Assembly (NCBI RefSeq): GCF_900100395.1
Contig: NZ_FNFB01000031.1
Span: forward strand, 1-64,000
Length of the DNA stretch: 64,000 nucleotides
Direction: 5' to 3'
Origin: Nonomuraea maritima
GTDB lineage: Bacteria > Actinomycetota > Actinomycetes > Streptosporangiales > Streptosporangiaceae
In this document: positions 32,077 through 41,301 of the stretch, piece by piece
How the letters are laid out: each line of letters begins with the position of its first letter
Position numbering within the stretch: position 1 is the stretch's first letter
The notes under the pieces: generated by a model
What the model was told of the DNA's origin: nothing
The model's input: only the letters and a program-made list of their open reading frames with translations
Database searches by the model: none
Program-made: the position numbers and the translations under genes

Positions 32077-32451
32077 CTCCAGGCGACGTAACGCACCACG
32101 GTCGCGTGCCGTCTCACGCCCCTGGCATCACCCCTCAGTGACCGCGGCCGCCCCGGCACGCGCCGCCGCTGTCCGAGCCCAGGCGCGAACAAGCACAGCA
32201 AGCAGCGGCCCTGGAGCCGCCGAGGCCGCGAACACGGCCGACGACCCGCGTGCGCCCCAAGCCGTCACCATCGCCTTCGGGTTCAGGCGTCAGCAAGGGC
32301 AGAAGCAGCCGCATGGCGCCCAGGCCGCGACTGCCGCCAACGGCCACATGCCGCCCCCGCCCCTGCGTCTTCGCCGCCGACCTCGTCGACGCGGGACCTT
32401 CTGCCGGCAGCCACAGCCGTGGAGGCGCTGCAGGCAGGCGTACCGGGTGGG
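32077..32451. other. Gene-free region, nothing recognised
   Basis: 375 bp between the convergent PfkB and RecQ genes. Frames in it have no family-like content. I saw no strong terminator hairpin and no tandem repeat; only scattered CCTGG/CCAGG-type pairings. Confidence 0.6.
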
Positions 32452-34566
32452 TCAGTTCGTGACGGCCAGGGCCAGGGGGAGGACGGCTGGGGCGCCGGCG
32501 TGGCGGACCTGGGCGGCCGCGAGGGTCATCGTCCAGCCTGTGTCGACACGGTCGTCCACCAGCAGCACCGGGCCACCGCACTGGGCGATGGCCGCGCCGA
32601 CGTCCTTCGGCATGGCGAGCGTGCCCCTGATCGCCAGCACCCGCTGGGCGCTGTTGAACTGCTTGCCCGGCGAGCCCGCCCGGTAGCCCAGCTCGCCCAG
32701 GTACGCCAGCCGGCCCACCTGCGCCAGCCGCTCGGCGAAGCCGCGTACGAGCTTCGGCCGCCCCACCGACGGGACGTTGACCACGGCGACGGGACGCTCC
32801 CGCCACTCCCACGCGCTCAGCACCTTGATCACGGCCGCGAACATGTCGTCGGCCATCGGCCCGTCGTCGCCGGCGAACATATCGCGCAACCGGTTGCCCC
32901 ACCCGATGTCGGTCAACCGGCCCAGCGCCCTGCCTGGCTCGGCGCCCAGCTCGGGCTTGATGCGCCCGGACAGGTCGGACAGCCCCGTGGGCCACTGCTT
33001 GCGCGCCTCGATCTCGACGCCGGGCCGGCTCAGCCGTTCGCGGGCGGTCTCGACGGCCTGCGCGCCGATCTCGGTGGAGCGGTGGCGGCCGGTGCAGTTG
33101 TCGCACCGCCCGCACGGCGCGGCGGTGTCGTCGTCGAGGCAGCGGCGCAGGAACAGCTCGCGGCACTCGGACGTCGTCAGGTAGGCGATCATCGCCTCCT
33201 GCTCGGCCCGGCGCTCGGCGGCGATGCGGGCGTAACGGTCGGCGTCGTACTCCCATGGCCGGCCCGTGGCCTCCCAGCCGCCCTTGACCCGGCGCACGGC
33301 GCCGTCGACGTCAAGCACCTTGAGCATCATCTCCAGTCGGCTGCGGCTCAGGTCGACGGCGTTCTCGAGGGCCGGGGTGGACATGACGCCGCGTTCCTCC
33401 AACGCCTCGAGCGTGGTGCGGACGACGGGCTCTGGCGGGAACGCCAGCGAGGCGAAGTAGGCCCAGATGTCACGGTCTTCGGTGCCGGGCAGCAGGATCA
33501 CCTCGGCCCGCTCGACACCACGCCCGGCCCGGCCGACCTGCTGGTAGTAAGCCACGGGAGACTGCGGCGCGCCCATGTGGATGACGAACCCGAGGTCGGG
33601 CTTGTCGAAGCCCATGCCGAGCGCGCTCGTGGCCACCAGGGCCTTGATCTTGTTGCCGAGCAGCGCCTCCTCGGCCGCGAGCCGCTCCGCCGGATCGGTC
33701 TGGCCGGAGTAGGCGGCGACCTCCAGCCCCTGATCGCGCAGGAACCCGGCGATCTCGTGGGCGGCGGCGACGGTGAGGGAGTAGACGATGCCGGAGCCGG
33801 GCAGCTCCCGCATCGTCTGGGCCAGCCAGGCCAGCCGCTGCTCGGCCGAGGGCAGGCGGACGACGCTCAGATGGAGGCTGTCGCGTTCGAGCGGCCCGCG
33901 CAGGACCAGCGTGTCGTCACCGTCGGGACGCAGCTCCGGGGGCAGCCGCAGCTGCTCGGCCACGTCGTGGGTGACACGCGCGTTGGCGGTGGCCGTGGTG
34001 GCGAGGACCGGGATGCCCGGCGGCAGCTCCGCGAACAGCGTGGACAGCCTGCGGTAGTCGGGACGGAAGTCGTGGCCCCAGTCGGAGATGCAGTGCGCCT
34101 CGTCGACCACCACGAGCCCGGCGCTCTCGGCCAGCTCAGGCAGGACGTTGTCGCGGAAGTCAGGGTTGTTGAGCCGTTCGGGGCTGACCAGCAGCACGTC
34201 GACCAGGCCCTCGGCGACCTGGCCGTAGATCTCCTCCCACGCCTCCGGGTTGGCGGAGTTGATCGTGACCGCCCGGATGCCGGCCCGCTCGGCGGCGGCG
34301 ATCTGGTTGCGCATCAGCGCCAGCAGCGGCGAGACGATGACCGTCGGCCCCTCGCCGAGGTCGCGCAGGAGCGCGGTGGCCACGAAGTAGACGGCCGACT
34401 TGCCCCAGCCGGTGCGCTGCACGACCAGGACCCTGCGGCGGTCGAGCACGAGAGCCTGGATGGCGGCCCACTGGTCCTCACGGAGCACGGCGTGCTCACC
34501 GGCCAGGGCCCGCAGCCGTTCCTCGGCCTCTTCGCGGAGCATCACGGCATCGGGGGCGTCAATCAT
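32452..34566 (-). CDS. recQ: RecQ-type ATP-dependent DNA helicase with C-terminal phosphoribosyltransferase-like domain
   Basis: A 704-residue helicase. Motif I is [11 protein letters not shown] (in place of TGxGKS), motif [22 protein letters not shown], motif III TATAN, and motif VI QVGRAGR. The RecQ zinc site CGRCDNC follows. The last ~130 residues (after about 570) contain [26 protein letters not shown], which matches the PRPP-binding loop of type I phosphoribosyltransferases. The HRDC domain is absent. It unwinds forked DNA for recombination and repair. The ATG at 34566 has GGGAGG only one base upstream, so the exact start is unsure. Confidence 0.9.
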   Translation of the reverse strand: MIDAPDAVMLREEAEERLRALAGEHAVLREDQWAAIQALVLDRRRVLVVQRTGWGKSAVYFVATALLRDLGEGPTVIVSPLLALMRNQIAAAERAGIRAVTINSANPEAWEEIYGQVAEGLVDVLLVSPERLNNPDFRDNVLPELAESAGLVVVDEAHCISDWGHDFRPDYRRLSTLFAELPPGIPVLATTATANARVTHDVAEQLRLPPELRPDGDDTLVLRGPLERDSLHLSVVRLPSAEQRLAWLAQTMRELPGSGIVYSLTVAAAHEIAGFLRDQGLEVAAYSGQTDPAERLAAEEALLGNKIKALVATSALGMGFDKPDLGFVIHMGAPQSPVAYYQQVGRAGRGVERAEVILLPGTEDRDIWAYFASLAFPPEPVVRTTLEALEERGVMSTPALENAVDLSRSRLEMMLKVLDVDGAVRRVKGGWEATGRPWEYDADRYARIAAERRAEQEAMIAYLTTSECRELFLRRCLDDDTAAPCGRCDNCTGRHRSTEIGAQAVETARERLSRPGVEIEARKQWPTGLSDLSGRIKPELGAEPGRALGRLTDIGWGNRLRDMFAGDDGPMADDMFAAVIKVLSAWEWRERPVAVVNVPSVGRPKLVRGFAERLAQVGRLAYLGELGYRAGSPGKQFNSAQRVLAIRGTLAMPKDVGAAIAQCGGPVLLVDDRVDTGWTMTLAAAQVRHAGAPAVLPLALAVTN

Positions 34567-34723
34567 GCCTCCCTTGTTACCAGCTTCCACCGACGATTCG
34601 CGCCCGCCGAGCCGGAAACCGCGTGCCCACAGCGCCGTACAGCGGCGGATTCACGCCCGCCGCGAACTCCTCGGGCGGCTCAACCGGTCGCGGGCACCCG
34701 AACGCTTCGGCACAATGTTCGAC

Positions 34724-37234
34724 ATGGCCCGACGCACGACTGCCCCCCCGCCCGAGGACTTCGAGGAGCGGATCGTCGACATCGACGTCTCCTCCGAAAT
34801 GCGCACGAGCTTTCTCGAGTACGCCTACTCGGTGATCTACCAGCGGGCGCTGCCCGACGCTCGTGACGGCCTCAAGCCCGTGCAGCGGCGCATCCTCTAT
34901 TCGATGAGCGAGATGGGCCTGCGTCCCGACCGCGGCCACGTCAAGTCCTCGCGCGTCGTCGGCGACGTCATGGGCAAGCTGCACCCCCACGGCGACAGCG
35001 CCATCTACGACGCCCTCGTACGCCTGGCGCAGCCGTTCTCGATGCGGCTGCCGCTGGTCGACGGGCACGGCAACTTCGGCTCCCCCGACGACCTGCCCGC
35101 GGCCATGCGCTACACCGAGGCCAGGCTGGCCCCGGCGGCGATGCTGATGGTCGAGTCGCTCGACGAGGACACCGTCGACTTCAAGCCCAACTACGACGGC
35201 CAGGAGACCGAGCCCGCGGTCGTGCCGTCGGCGTTCCCCAACCTGCTGGTCAACGGCGCCAGCGGCATCGCGGTGGGCATGGCCACCAACATGGCGCCGC
35301 ACAACCTCACCGAGGTCGTGGCCGCCGCCCGCCACCTCATCAAGAAGCCCGACGCCTCGCTCGACGACCTGATGAAGTTCGTCCCGGGCCCCGACCTGCC
35401 GACGGGCGGGACGATCATCGGGCTGCAGGGCGTGCGCGACGCGTACGAGACGGGCCGCGGCACCTTCCGCATGCGCGCCAGGTGCACGGTCGAGCAGATC
35501 ACCCCGCGCCGCAAGGGCATCGTCGTCACCGAGCTGCCGTACAACGTCGGCCCCGAGCGCGTGGTCACCAAGATCAAGGAGCTGGTGACCAGCAAGAAGC
35601 TGCAGGGCATCGCCGATCTGAAAGACCTCACCGACCGCCACAAGGGCCTCCGGCTGGTCATCGAGATCAAGAACGGCTTCATCCCCGAGGCCGTCCTCGA
35701 GGAGCTCTACCGGCTCACGCCGATGGAGGAGACGTTCGGCATCAACAACGTCGCCCTGGTCGACGGCCAGCCGCGCACGCTCGGGCTGCGCGAGCTGCTG
35801 CAGGTCTACGTCGACCACCGGATCGAGGTCGTGCGCCGCAGGTCGGAGTTCCGGCGGCGCAAGCGCGAGGAGCGCCTGCACCTGGTTGACGGCCTCATCA
35901 TCGCGCTGCTCAACATCGACGAGGTCATCCAGGTCATCCGTTCCTCCGACGACTCGGCGCAGGCGCGCACGCGGCTGATGGAGGTCTTCGACCTGACCGC
36001 GATCCAGGCCGCCTACATCCTCGACACGCCGCTGCGCCGGCTGACCCGCTACGACAAGCTGGAGCTCGACGGCGAGAAAGAGACGCTGACCGACGAGATC
36101 GCGCGGCTCACCGAGATCCTGTCGTCCGAGACGAAGCTGCGCCAGGTGGTGTCCGGCGAGCTGGCCGACGTGGCCAAGAAGTACGGCACGCCGCGCCGCA
36201 CGGTCCTGCTCGAGGCGGCCGGCGTGACGCGCACGCCGGTGGTGTCGCTGCAGGTGGCCGACGACCCGTGCCTGGCGCTGCTGTCCTCGACCGGCCTGCT
36301 CGCCCGCACCTCCGACGCCTCGCCGCTGTCGGGCGAGGGCGAGCGCTCGGCGCACGACGTGCTCGTCTCGGTCGTCAAGACGTCCGTACGCGGTGAGGTC
36401 GGCGTGGTCACGTCCCTCGGCCGGCTGATCCGCGTCCAGGTCGTCGACCTGCCGACGCTGCCGCCCACGGCCGTCCCGCCGTCGCTGTCGGGCGGGCATC
36501 CGGTGTCCGAGTACGTGTCGCTGGAGCCCGACGAGAAGGTGGTCGGGCTCGGCTCCCTCGACCCCGACAGCCCTGGTCTTGCCCTCGGCACCGCGCAGGG
36601 CGTGGTCAAACGGGTGGTTCCGGAATACCCGGCCAACCGCGACGACTTCGAAGTGATCACCCTGAAGGATGGCGACCGCGTGGTCGGCGCCGTCGAGCTC
36701 GTCTCCGAGGACCACGACCTGGTCTTCATCACCTCCGACGCGCAACTCCTGCGCTACTCCGCCGCCCTCGTACGCCCCCAGGGCCGTCCCGCGGGCGGCA
36801 TGGCGGGCATCCGCCTCGACGACGGGGCGCAGGTCATCTGGTTCGGTGTGGTCGATCCCGACAGCCCCGCTCAGGTGGTCACGGTCGCGGGGTCGTCCAC
36901 GGCGCTGCCCGGCACGCAGGTGGGCGGCGGCAAGGTGTCCGACTACGCGGAGTTCCCGCCGAAGGGCCGCGCCACGGGCGGCGTACGCGCCCAGCGTTTC
37001 CTGAAGGGCGAGGACGTCCTCCTGCTCGCCTGGGCCGGGCCGGCGCCCGCGAAGGCGGTCTCGGCGGTCGGCAAGCCGGTGCCGCTGCCGGACGAGGTCG
37101 GCCGGCGCGACGGATCGGGTGTCCGGCTGACGCACACCATCGGCGCGATCGGCGGCGCCCTGGCCTCCACCGAGGAGGCCCTGCCCGGAGGCACGCCGCA
37201 AGCCCCGGCGTCCCCCGAGCCCGGCGACGAGTGA
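34724..37234 (+). CDS. parC: DNA topoisomerase IV subunit A
   Basis: An 836-residue type IIA topoisomerase subunit. The catalytic tyrosine is Tyr130 in [39 protein letters not shown] and the quinolone-region [11 protein letters not shown] are all present, and the C-terminal beta-pinwheel begins near residue 510. Together with the subunit B encoded at 41302-43368 it decatenates chromosomes. Similarity is to the second gyrase-A-like gene of Streptomyces (ParC) rather than to GyrA. The ATG at 34724 ([15 protein letters not shown]) matches homologues; an ATG at 34715 is also possible. Confidence 0.95.
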   Translation: MARRTTAPPPEDFEERIVDIDVSSEMRTSFLEYAYSVIYQRALPDARDGLKPVQRRILYSMSEMGLRPDRGHVKSSRVVGDVMGKLHPHGDSAIYDALVRLAQPFSMRLPLVDGHGNFGSPDDLPAAMRYTEARLAPAAMLMVESLDEDTVDFKPNYDGQETEPAVVPSAFPNLLVNGASGIAVGMATNMAPHNLTEVVAAARHLIKKPDASLDDLMKFVPGPDLPTGGTIIGLQGVRDAYETGRGTFRMRARCTVEQITPRRKGIVVTELPYNVGPERVVTKIKELVTSKKLQGIADLKDLTDRHKGLRLVIEIKNGFIPEAVLEELYRLTPMEETFGINNVALVDGQPRTLGLRELLQVYVDHRIEVVRRRSEFRRRKREERLHLVDGLIIALLNIDEVIQVIRSSDDSAQARTRLMEVFDLTAIQAAYILDTPLRRLTRYDKLELDGEKETLTDEIARLTEILSSETKLRQVVSGELADVAKKYGTPRRTVLLEAAGVTRTPVVSLQVADDPCLALLSSTGLLARTSDASPLSGEGERSAHDVLVSVVKTSVRGEVGVVTSLGRLIRVQVVDLPTLPPTAVPPSLSGGHPVSEYVSLEPDEKVVGLGSLDPDSPGLALGTAQGVVKRVVPEYPANRDDFEVITLKDGDRVVGAVELVSEDHDLVFITSDAQLLRYSAALVRPQGRPAGGMAGIRLDDGAQVIWFGVVDPDSPAQVVTVAGSSTALPGTQVGGGKVSDYAEFPPKGRATGGVRAQRFLKGEDVLLLAWAGPAPAKAVSAVGKPVPLPDEVGRRDGSGVRLTHTIGAIGGALASTEEALPGGTPQAPASPEPGDE

Positions 37235-37241
37235 CGTGAAA

Positions 37242-37270
37242 GCTGACCCCGCGGAACTCGCGGGGTCAGC
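37242..37270. terminator. Terminator between parC and the VOC gene
   Basis: GCTGACCCCGC (37242-37252) and GCGGGGTCAGC (37260-37270) pair perfectly over 11 bp with a 7-nt loop, 7 bp after the parC stop. It can serve both convergent genes. Confidence 0.9.
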
Positions 37271-37284
37271 CTCGCCGAACGGCC

Positions 37285-37656
37285 TCAGTCCACGCAGAGG
37301 CAGAACGGGTGGCCCGCCGGGTCGAGGTACACCCGGAAGTCGCCCTCCTCGCTCGGCTGGTGGTCGTGCTTGCGAGCCCCGATCTTCAGGACGCGCCGCT
37401 CGGCCTCGTCCAGGTCGGTGACCGTCAGGTCGAGGTGGAGCTGCTGGGGACGTTCGGCGTCCGGCCAGGTCGGGGGACGGTGGTCAGCGGCGAGCTGGAA
37501 GGCCAGCCGCCTCGGCGAGCCCCCGTCGCTGACGACCACCCAGTCGTGCTCGACCGACGTGATCGGCCAGCCGAGGAGCTCGGAGTAGAACTCCGCGAGG
37601 GCCTTCGGGTCGGGGCAGTCGAGCACGATGCTACGGAACTCGGCAATGCCTCCCAT
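37285..37656 (-). CDS. VOC-superfamily (glyoxalase/bleomycin resistance-like) protein
   Basis: A 123-residue protein with two beta-alpha-beta-beta-beta modules. IVLDCPDPKALAEFYSELLGWPI starts module one, LHLDLTVTDLDEAERRVLKIGAR starts module two, and VYLDPAGHPFCLC ends the fold. The CDP-KALAEFY form is typical of actinobacterial VOC proteins of unknown substrate. His and Glu metal ligands are only partly conserved, so it may bind rather than convert a ligand. Convergent with parC. Confidence 0.85.
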   Translation of the reverse strand: MGGIAEFRSIVLDCPDPKALAEFYSELLGWPITSVEHDWVVVSDGGSPRRLAFQLAADHRPPTWPDAERPQQLHLDLTVTDLDEAERRVLKIGARKHDHQPSEEGDFRVYLDPAGHPFCLCVD

Positions 37657-37688
37657 GGATGTCCGCCTCTCTCCGGGAGAATGGGGTC

Positions 37689-38252
37689 ATGGCTGTCAAT
37701 TCGTCCATGGTGCCACTGGGCACCCCGGCGCCCGCCTTCGACCTGACCGCGATCAACGGCGGCAGCGTGTCGCTCGAAGACCTGAAGGACTCACCCGCCA
37801 CCCTCGTGGTCTTCCTCTCCAACCACTGCCCATACGTCCGGCATATAGAAACCGGCATCGGCGCGCTCGCCAAGGACTACGGGGCGCGGCTGTCGATCGT
37901 CGCGATCTGCAGCAACGACAGCGTCAACTATCCCGACGACGACCCCACCCACCTCGCCGAGCAGGCCACGCGGGCCGGGTTCACGTTTCCGTACCTGCTG
38001 GACGACACCCAGGACGTCGCCAAGGCCTACAAGGCGGCCTGCACGCCCGACTTCTTCCTGTACGACGCCGAGCTGCGGCTCGCCTACCGGGGTGAGTTCG
38101 ACGGGGCGCGGCCGGGCAACTCCGTACCGGTGACCGGGTCGTCGCTGCGGGCGGCCGTCGACGCGCTACTCGAGGGACGGCCCGTGCCGGAGCAGCAGCG
38201 GCCGGCGCTCGGCTGCAGCATCAAGTGGAAGCCGGGTAACCAGCCCGCATGA
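37689..38252 (+). CDS. Thioredoxin-fold (AhpC/TSA-like) protein with CPYV motif
   Basis: A 187-residue thioredoxin-fold protein. SNHCPYVRHIETGIGALAKDYG places one cysteine where thioredoxins have CxxC; the second Cys is replaced by Val. A later AACTPDFFLYD supplies a further cysteine near the cis-Pro loop. It lacks a signal peptide and membrane segment. Relatives are annotated as redoxin-domain proteins of unknown partner. ATG at 37689 was used. Its stop codon lies only 2 bp from the stop of the convergent gene. Confidence 0.85.
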   Translation: MAVNSSMVPLGTPAPAFDLTAINGGSVSLEDLKDSPATLVVFLSNHCPYVRHIETGIGALAKDYGARLSIVAICSNDSVNYPDDDPTHLAEQATRAGFTFPYLLDDTQDVAKAYKAACTPDFFLYDAELRLAYRGEFDGARPGNSVPVTGSSLRAAVDALLEGRPVPEQQRPALGCSIKWKPGNQPA

Positions 38253-38254
38253 CC

Positions 38255-38563
38255 TCACATGGCGGCGGCGATGGCGTGCGGCAGGGCGATGAGCAGCTCG
38301 TGCGGCTCTCCACCCGCCCAGTGCTTGATCAGCTTGGTGCCCGCCTCGCCCGGGTCGAACCGCTCGCCGGGGCCGAAGCAGCCCGCCTCGTGCAGCGTGA
38401 GGATGAGCGGATCGTCCTCGGGCAGGCCGGCGGCATAGGCGGCGGTGTCGAGGAGGGCCAAGGCGCTTCTGGCGTTACGGCCGTCGTCGTTGAGCTCGAC
38501 GCGGTCGAGGCGCCGCCAGGCCTGGGCACGGAGATATGCGGCGAGCGATTCGGACCTACTCAT
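38255..38563 (-). CDS. Small actinobacterial protein of unknown function
   Basis: A 102-residue protein, helical, with SLAAYLRAQAWRRLDRVELNDDGRNARSALALLDTAAYAAGLPEDDPLILTLHEAGCFGPGERFDPGEAG as its main part. No signal peptide or motif known to me. ATG at 38563 has GAAGG six bases upstream, which fixes the start. It is divergent from the carbonic anhydrase gene, with 149 bp between, and convergent with the thioredoxin-fold gene. Confidence 0.7.
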   Translation of the reverse strand: MSRSESLAAYLRAQAWRRLDRVELNDDGRNARSALALLDTAAYAAGLPEDDPLILTLHEAGCFGPGERFDPGEAGTKLIKHWAGGEPHELLIALPHAIAAAM

Positions 38564-38712
38564 GACAACCTTCTTCGGCAACGTACATACGGCTACGACA
38601 TCATCACGCATCGTGAGCTGATTGCGTGGCACGTTTGCCAACTCCAGCACGTGCGGCCCGAGTCGCCACCCCGGTCACCAGCGACTTTGCTGCTTGCGGG
38701 ATCATTCATGGC

Positions 38713-39207
38713 ATGAGTGCGTTCGACGACGTTTATGAGGGCAACACGAGGTTTGCCGAATCGTTCAGCAATGCCGAGCTCACCGGGCGCGCAGCCCGCG
38801 GACTTGCCGTCGTGACGTGCATGGATTCCCGCATCGACCCGCTGGGGCTGCTCGGCCTGCGGCCGGGCGACGCCAAGATCCTGCGCAACGCCGGTGCGCG
38901 CGTGACCGACGACGTGCTCCGTACGCTGGTGCTGGCCGTCTATGTGCTCGGGGTGGAACGAGTGCTGCTGATGCCGCACACCGACTGCGGCATGGCGAAG
39001 GTGACCGACGCCGACGTCCATGCGATGGCCGCCGCACGCGGCGTCGACACGCGCAGCCTCGAGTACCACACGATCGCGAACCAGGAGGAGGCCCTCCGGC
39101 ACGACCTCCTGCGCATCAGGGCGACGCCGTTCCTGCCTGCGGGCATGCCGGTGGCAGGCGCCATCTACGACGTCCACACAGGACGACTCAACCCGTCCTC
39201 ATTCTGA
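38713..39207 (+). CDS. Beta-class carbonic anhydrase
   Basis: A 164-residue enzyme that interconverts CO2 and bicarbonate, a substrate needed by carboxylases such as the AccD system. Zinc ligands are Cys36 (TCMDSR), His89 and Cys92 (MPHTDCG), with Asp38 and Arg40 as the conserved dyad. The chain is short, as in the mycobacterial Rv1284 type. The ATG at 38713 (MSAFDDVYEGNTRFAESF) is used; earlier in-frame codons are not family-like. Confidence 0.92.
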   Translation: MSAFDDVYEGNTRFAESFSNAELTGRAARGLAVVTCMDSRIDPLGLLGLRPGDAKILRNAGARVTDDVLRTLVLAVYVLGVERVLLMPHTDCGMAKVTDADVHAMAAARGVDTRSLEYHTIANQEEALRHDLLRIRATPFLPAGMPVAGAIYDVHTGRLNPSSF

Positions 39208-39347
39208 CGATCCGCCCCAGGCGGGCCACCTCTCCACCCACCCGGACCCCTGAGCGTCCGGGCATGCACGGAACAACACCACCCGCAGCAGAGCCCTGCG
39301 CGGGGCGACCACCGCACAGCCCGCAAGCCTGAGCGGCCGAACATGAC

Positions 39348-39384
39348 ACGACCCGTAGCGGGGCCGTCACCCGCTACGGGTCGT
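39348..39384. terminator. Terminator hairpin downstream of the carbonic anhydrase gene
   Basis: ACGACCCGTAGCGG (39348-39361) and CCGCTACGGGTCGT (39371-39384) form a perfect 14-bp stem with a 9-nt loop. It lies 141 bp after the carbonic anhydrase stop, so it is rather distant but unambiguous. Confidence 0.85.
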
Positions 39385-39535
39385 CACCATCAACACGGTC
39401 CGGGTTCGTGGACCCGGTCGGGCAGTGGCGGCGTCGGCGAGTCACCAGAAGGCGACCAAGGCCGACTCCACGGTCAGGAGCCCACGCCCGCTCGACCTCC
39501 TCCGGCCGCGCCTCCCCCGCGCGAAGCCCCGGCCG

Positions 39536-39717
39536 GAACTCCACATCCGCAGACCGGCATGAACTTCACATCCGGGGACCCGGGCGGAACTTCACGCCCG
39601 GAGACCCGGCACAAACTCCACATCCGGGGACCCGGGCGGAACCTCACACCCGGAGACCCGGCAGGAACTCCACGTCCGGGGGACCCGGGCGGAACCTCGC
39701 ACCCGGAGACCTGGCAG
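39536..39717. repeat. Seven tandem 26-bp units with alternating A and B types
   Basis: Units begin at 39536, 39561, 39587, 39613, 39639, 39665 and 39692. Units 2, 4 and 6 share ACATCCGGGGACCCGGGCG or a one-base variant (type A); units 3, 5 and 7 share CCCGGAGACCCGGCA or a variant (type B), giving a 52-bp higher-order repeat. The CCGG-GACCCGG core is itself partly self-complementary. Confidence 0.92.
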
Positions 39718-39727
39718 GAGCTTGGCA

Positions 39728-40096
39728 TCAGCCCTCGGTCGTACTGGCGAAGACCACCGGCCGTACCTCGATGCCGAGCCCGGGCACGGAAGCGTCCGGG
39801 ATGAGGGCCGCCAGCTCCAGGGCACGCTCCTTGCTGTCGCACTCGACCAGGTAGTAACCGCCGAGGTACTCCTTCGCCTCCGCGTACGGCCCGTCGGTCA
39901 CCGCCGGCATTCCCCGCTGCACCCGCACGACGGCGCTTTGCGACGGGTCGGCCAGGGCGACGGTGCCCAACATCTCGCCAGACTTTGTGATCGTCGCCAT
40001 GAACGCCCCGTGGCCGTCGAACACCTCTTGCCGCTGCTCCTCGGTCAGGCCGTCCCAGACCTGCGGGTTCATATGCATAATCAGCAGAAACTTCAC
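39728..40096 (-). CDS. YCII-related (DGPF) domain protein
   Basis: A 122-residue ferredoxin-fold protein with KFLLIMHMNPQVW at the start and the DGPYAEAKEYLGGYYLVECDSKERALELA block characteristic of the YCII/DGPF family. Family members bind a small ligand or act as dimeric enzymes, and many are linked to SigJ-type sigma factors; no such gene is next to it here. The GTG at 40096 is decided by GAGGAG five bases upstream. Confidence 0.9.
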   Translation of the reverse strand: MKFLLIMHMNPQVWDGLTEEQRQEVFDGHGAFMATITKSGEMLGTVALADPSQSAVVRVQRGMPAVTDGPYAEAKEYLGGYYLVECDSKERALELAALIPDASVPGLGIEVRPVVFASTTEG

Positions 40097-41301
40097 GTCA
40101 TCTCCTCGACTCTCGATCCGTACTTTCGCAGTAAGTCGGAGCCCGGACCCACCCCTCGACACGGAACAGCAAATTTCCACCGCCACTCCGCCCACCCACC
40201 CGCCGCATCCGCCGAACGAGCCACACATCGGCAAGATTGCTGTGACGCACGTCCGGTTCCTCTCGCCCACCCGGCCTCCCGCACAGGCACCCGGACCAGC
40301 AGCTACGCCCGGACACTACCCCTTCACCACAGAAAATCTTCAGGCCACCAGCCCCACCACGGGATCGAAACGGCGCCGGAGCCCTCCATCAACGCGCCCC
40401 GGTCCGCGTGCAAGCGAACAACACTTCTGAGCCTCGCACCGCATCAAGATCGCCGTACGAGCAACCATGCCTGCCAACACAGCGACATGCCCAGGCGAGA
40501 TGCCACGCACGTTCGATCCCCGCCGCCACCATCAGCACGCTCACGGCACATCCACCGGCCGCCACGTGCACTGCTCACGGCTGCCGAAGACCCTCCTGCG
40601 AAGCACAGCGGCGACGCAGGGAAACGACCGCCACCACCACAGCGGCGACGCAGGGAATCAACCGCACGCCACGGCAGCTCTCCACAAGTTGATCGGCAAT
40701 CACCCGACGCAGAGGGCGCGGGCGAGGCGGATGCGCCGCTCGACACGACCAGGCGGCGTACCTGCCGCTCGTGCCGCAGTTCGTGCGCGCCGAGCGGCAC
40801 GAGCGCCAGCGTCACTGCCCCAGCACGCCCCTGGGACGGCCGACGACACTCCAGCGCAGCCATTCGCCGCAACGAGCCCCGACAACCACGGCCCAGCGTC
40901 TCACCACCGTCATCAACCACGCGCGCCGGCTGGGACGCGTCACAGCCGCAGACGCCATCAAGCACGGCAGGCCCGCGTCGCAGCGGCCGCCGCCACCGAT
41001 GCCCGCCACCAGGAGGAGACGCCGGCCAACCACGCACGCCGACACGGCGACGGCGCAGCCCCCGGCGCACCGCGCTCGGCGGAGAAGCATCAGCGTCACA
41101 GCCGCCGTCAACCTCAGCCGCACACGTTGGAGCCAAGCCGGGCTGAACCCCATCCGGTGCACGCCAGGGACTCAGCCGCGGTTGACCTCGACCGAGACGC
41201 GTCGGAGTCACCGGGCTTGCCTCGGCCGAGAGACGTCAGACTCCCAGCCGTGGTTGACCGCGGCTGGGACACGTCAGAGTCGCTGCCGTCGACCTTGGCC
41301 G
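40097..41301. repeat. 1.2-kb gene-free region with degenerate repeats
   Basis: No frame in these 1205 bp has family-like content on either strand. CAGCGGCGACGCAGGGAA occurs at about 40607 and again about 34 bp later. From about 41150 to 41300 there are three imperfect ~45-bp units with CAGCCG(C/T)GGTTGACC and CGTCAGAGTC-like ends, lying directly downstream of the parE 3' end; CCAGCCG and CGGCTGG there can form a hairpin. Confidence 0.55.

Larger units (their letters stand above)
39208..39727. other. Gene-free region with terminator and 26-bp tandem array
   Basis: 520 bp between convergent genes. It contains a 14-bp hairpin (39348-39384) and a seven-unit tandem repeat (39536-39717). The frames crossing it are low-complexity and shift with the repeat, whose unit is not a multiple of three. 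Confidence 0.7.

Noticed and set aside
39536-39717. CRISPR array interpretation of the 26-bp repeats
   Set aside because: The units are directly joined with no unique spacers, and no cas gene is in the window.
40444-41211. 255-codon minus-strand frame in the 1.2-kb gap and the antiparallel plus-strand frames
   Set aside because: Low-complexity Arg/Gly/Ser sequence with no domain pattern, crossing degenerate repeats.
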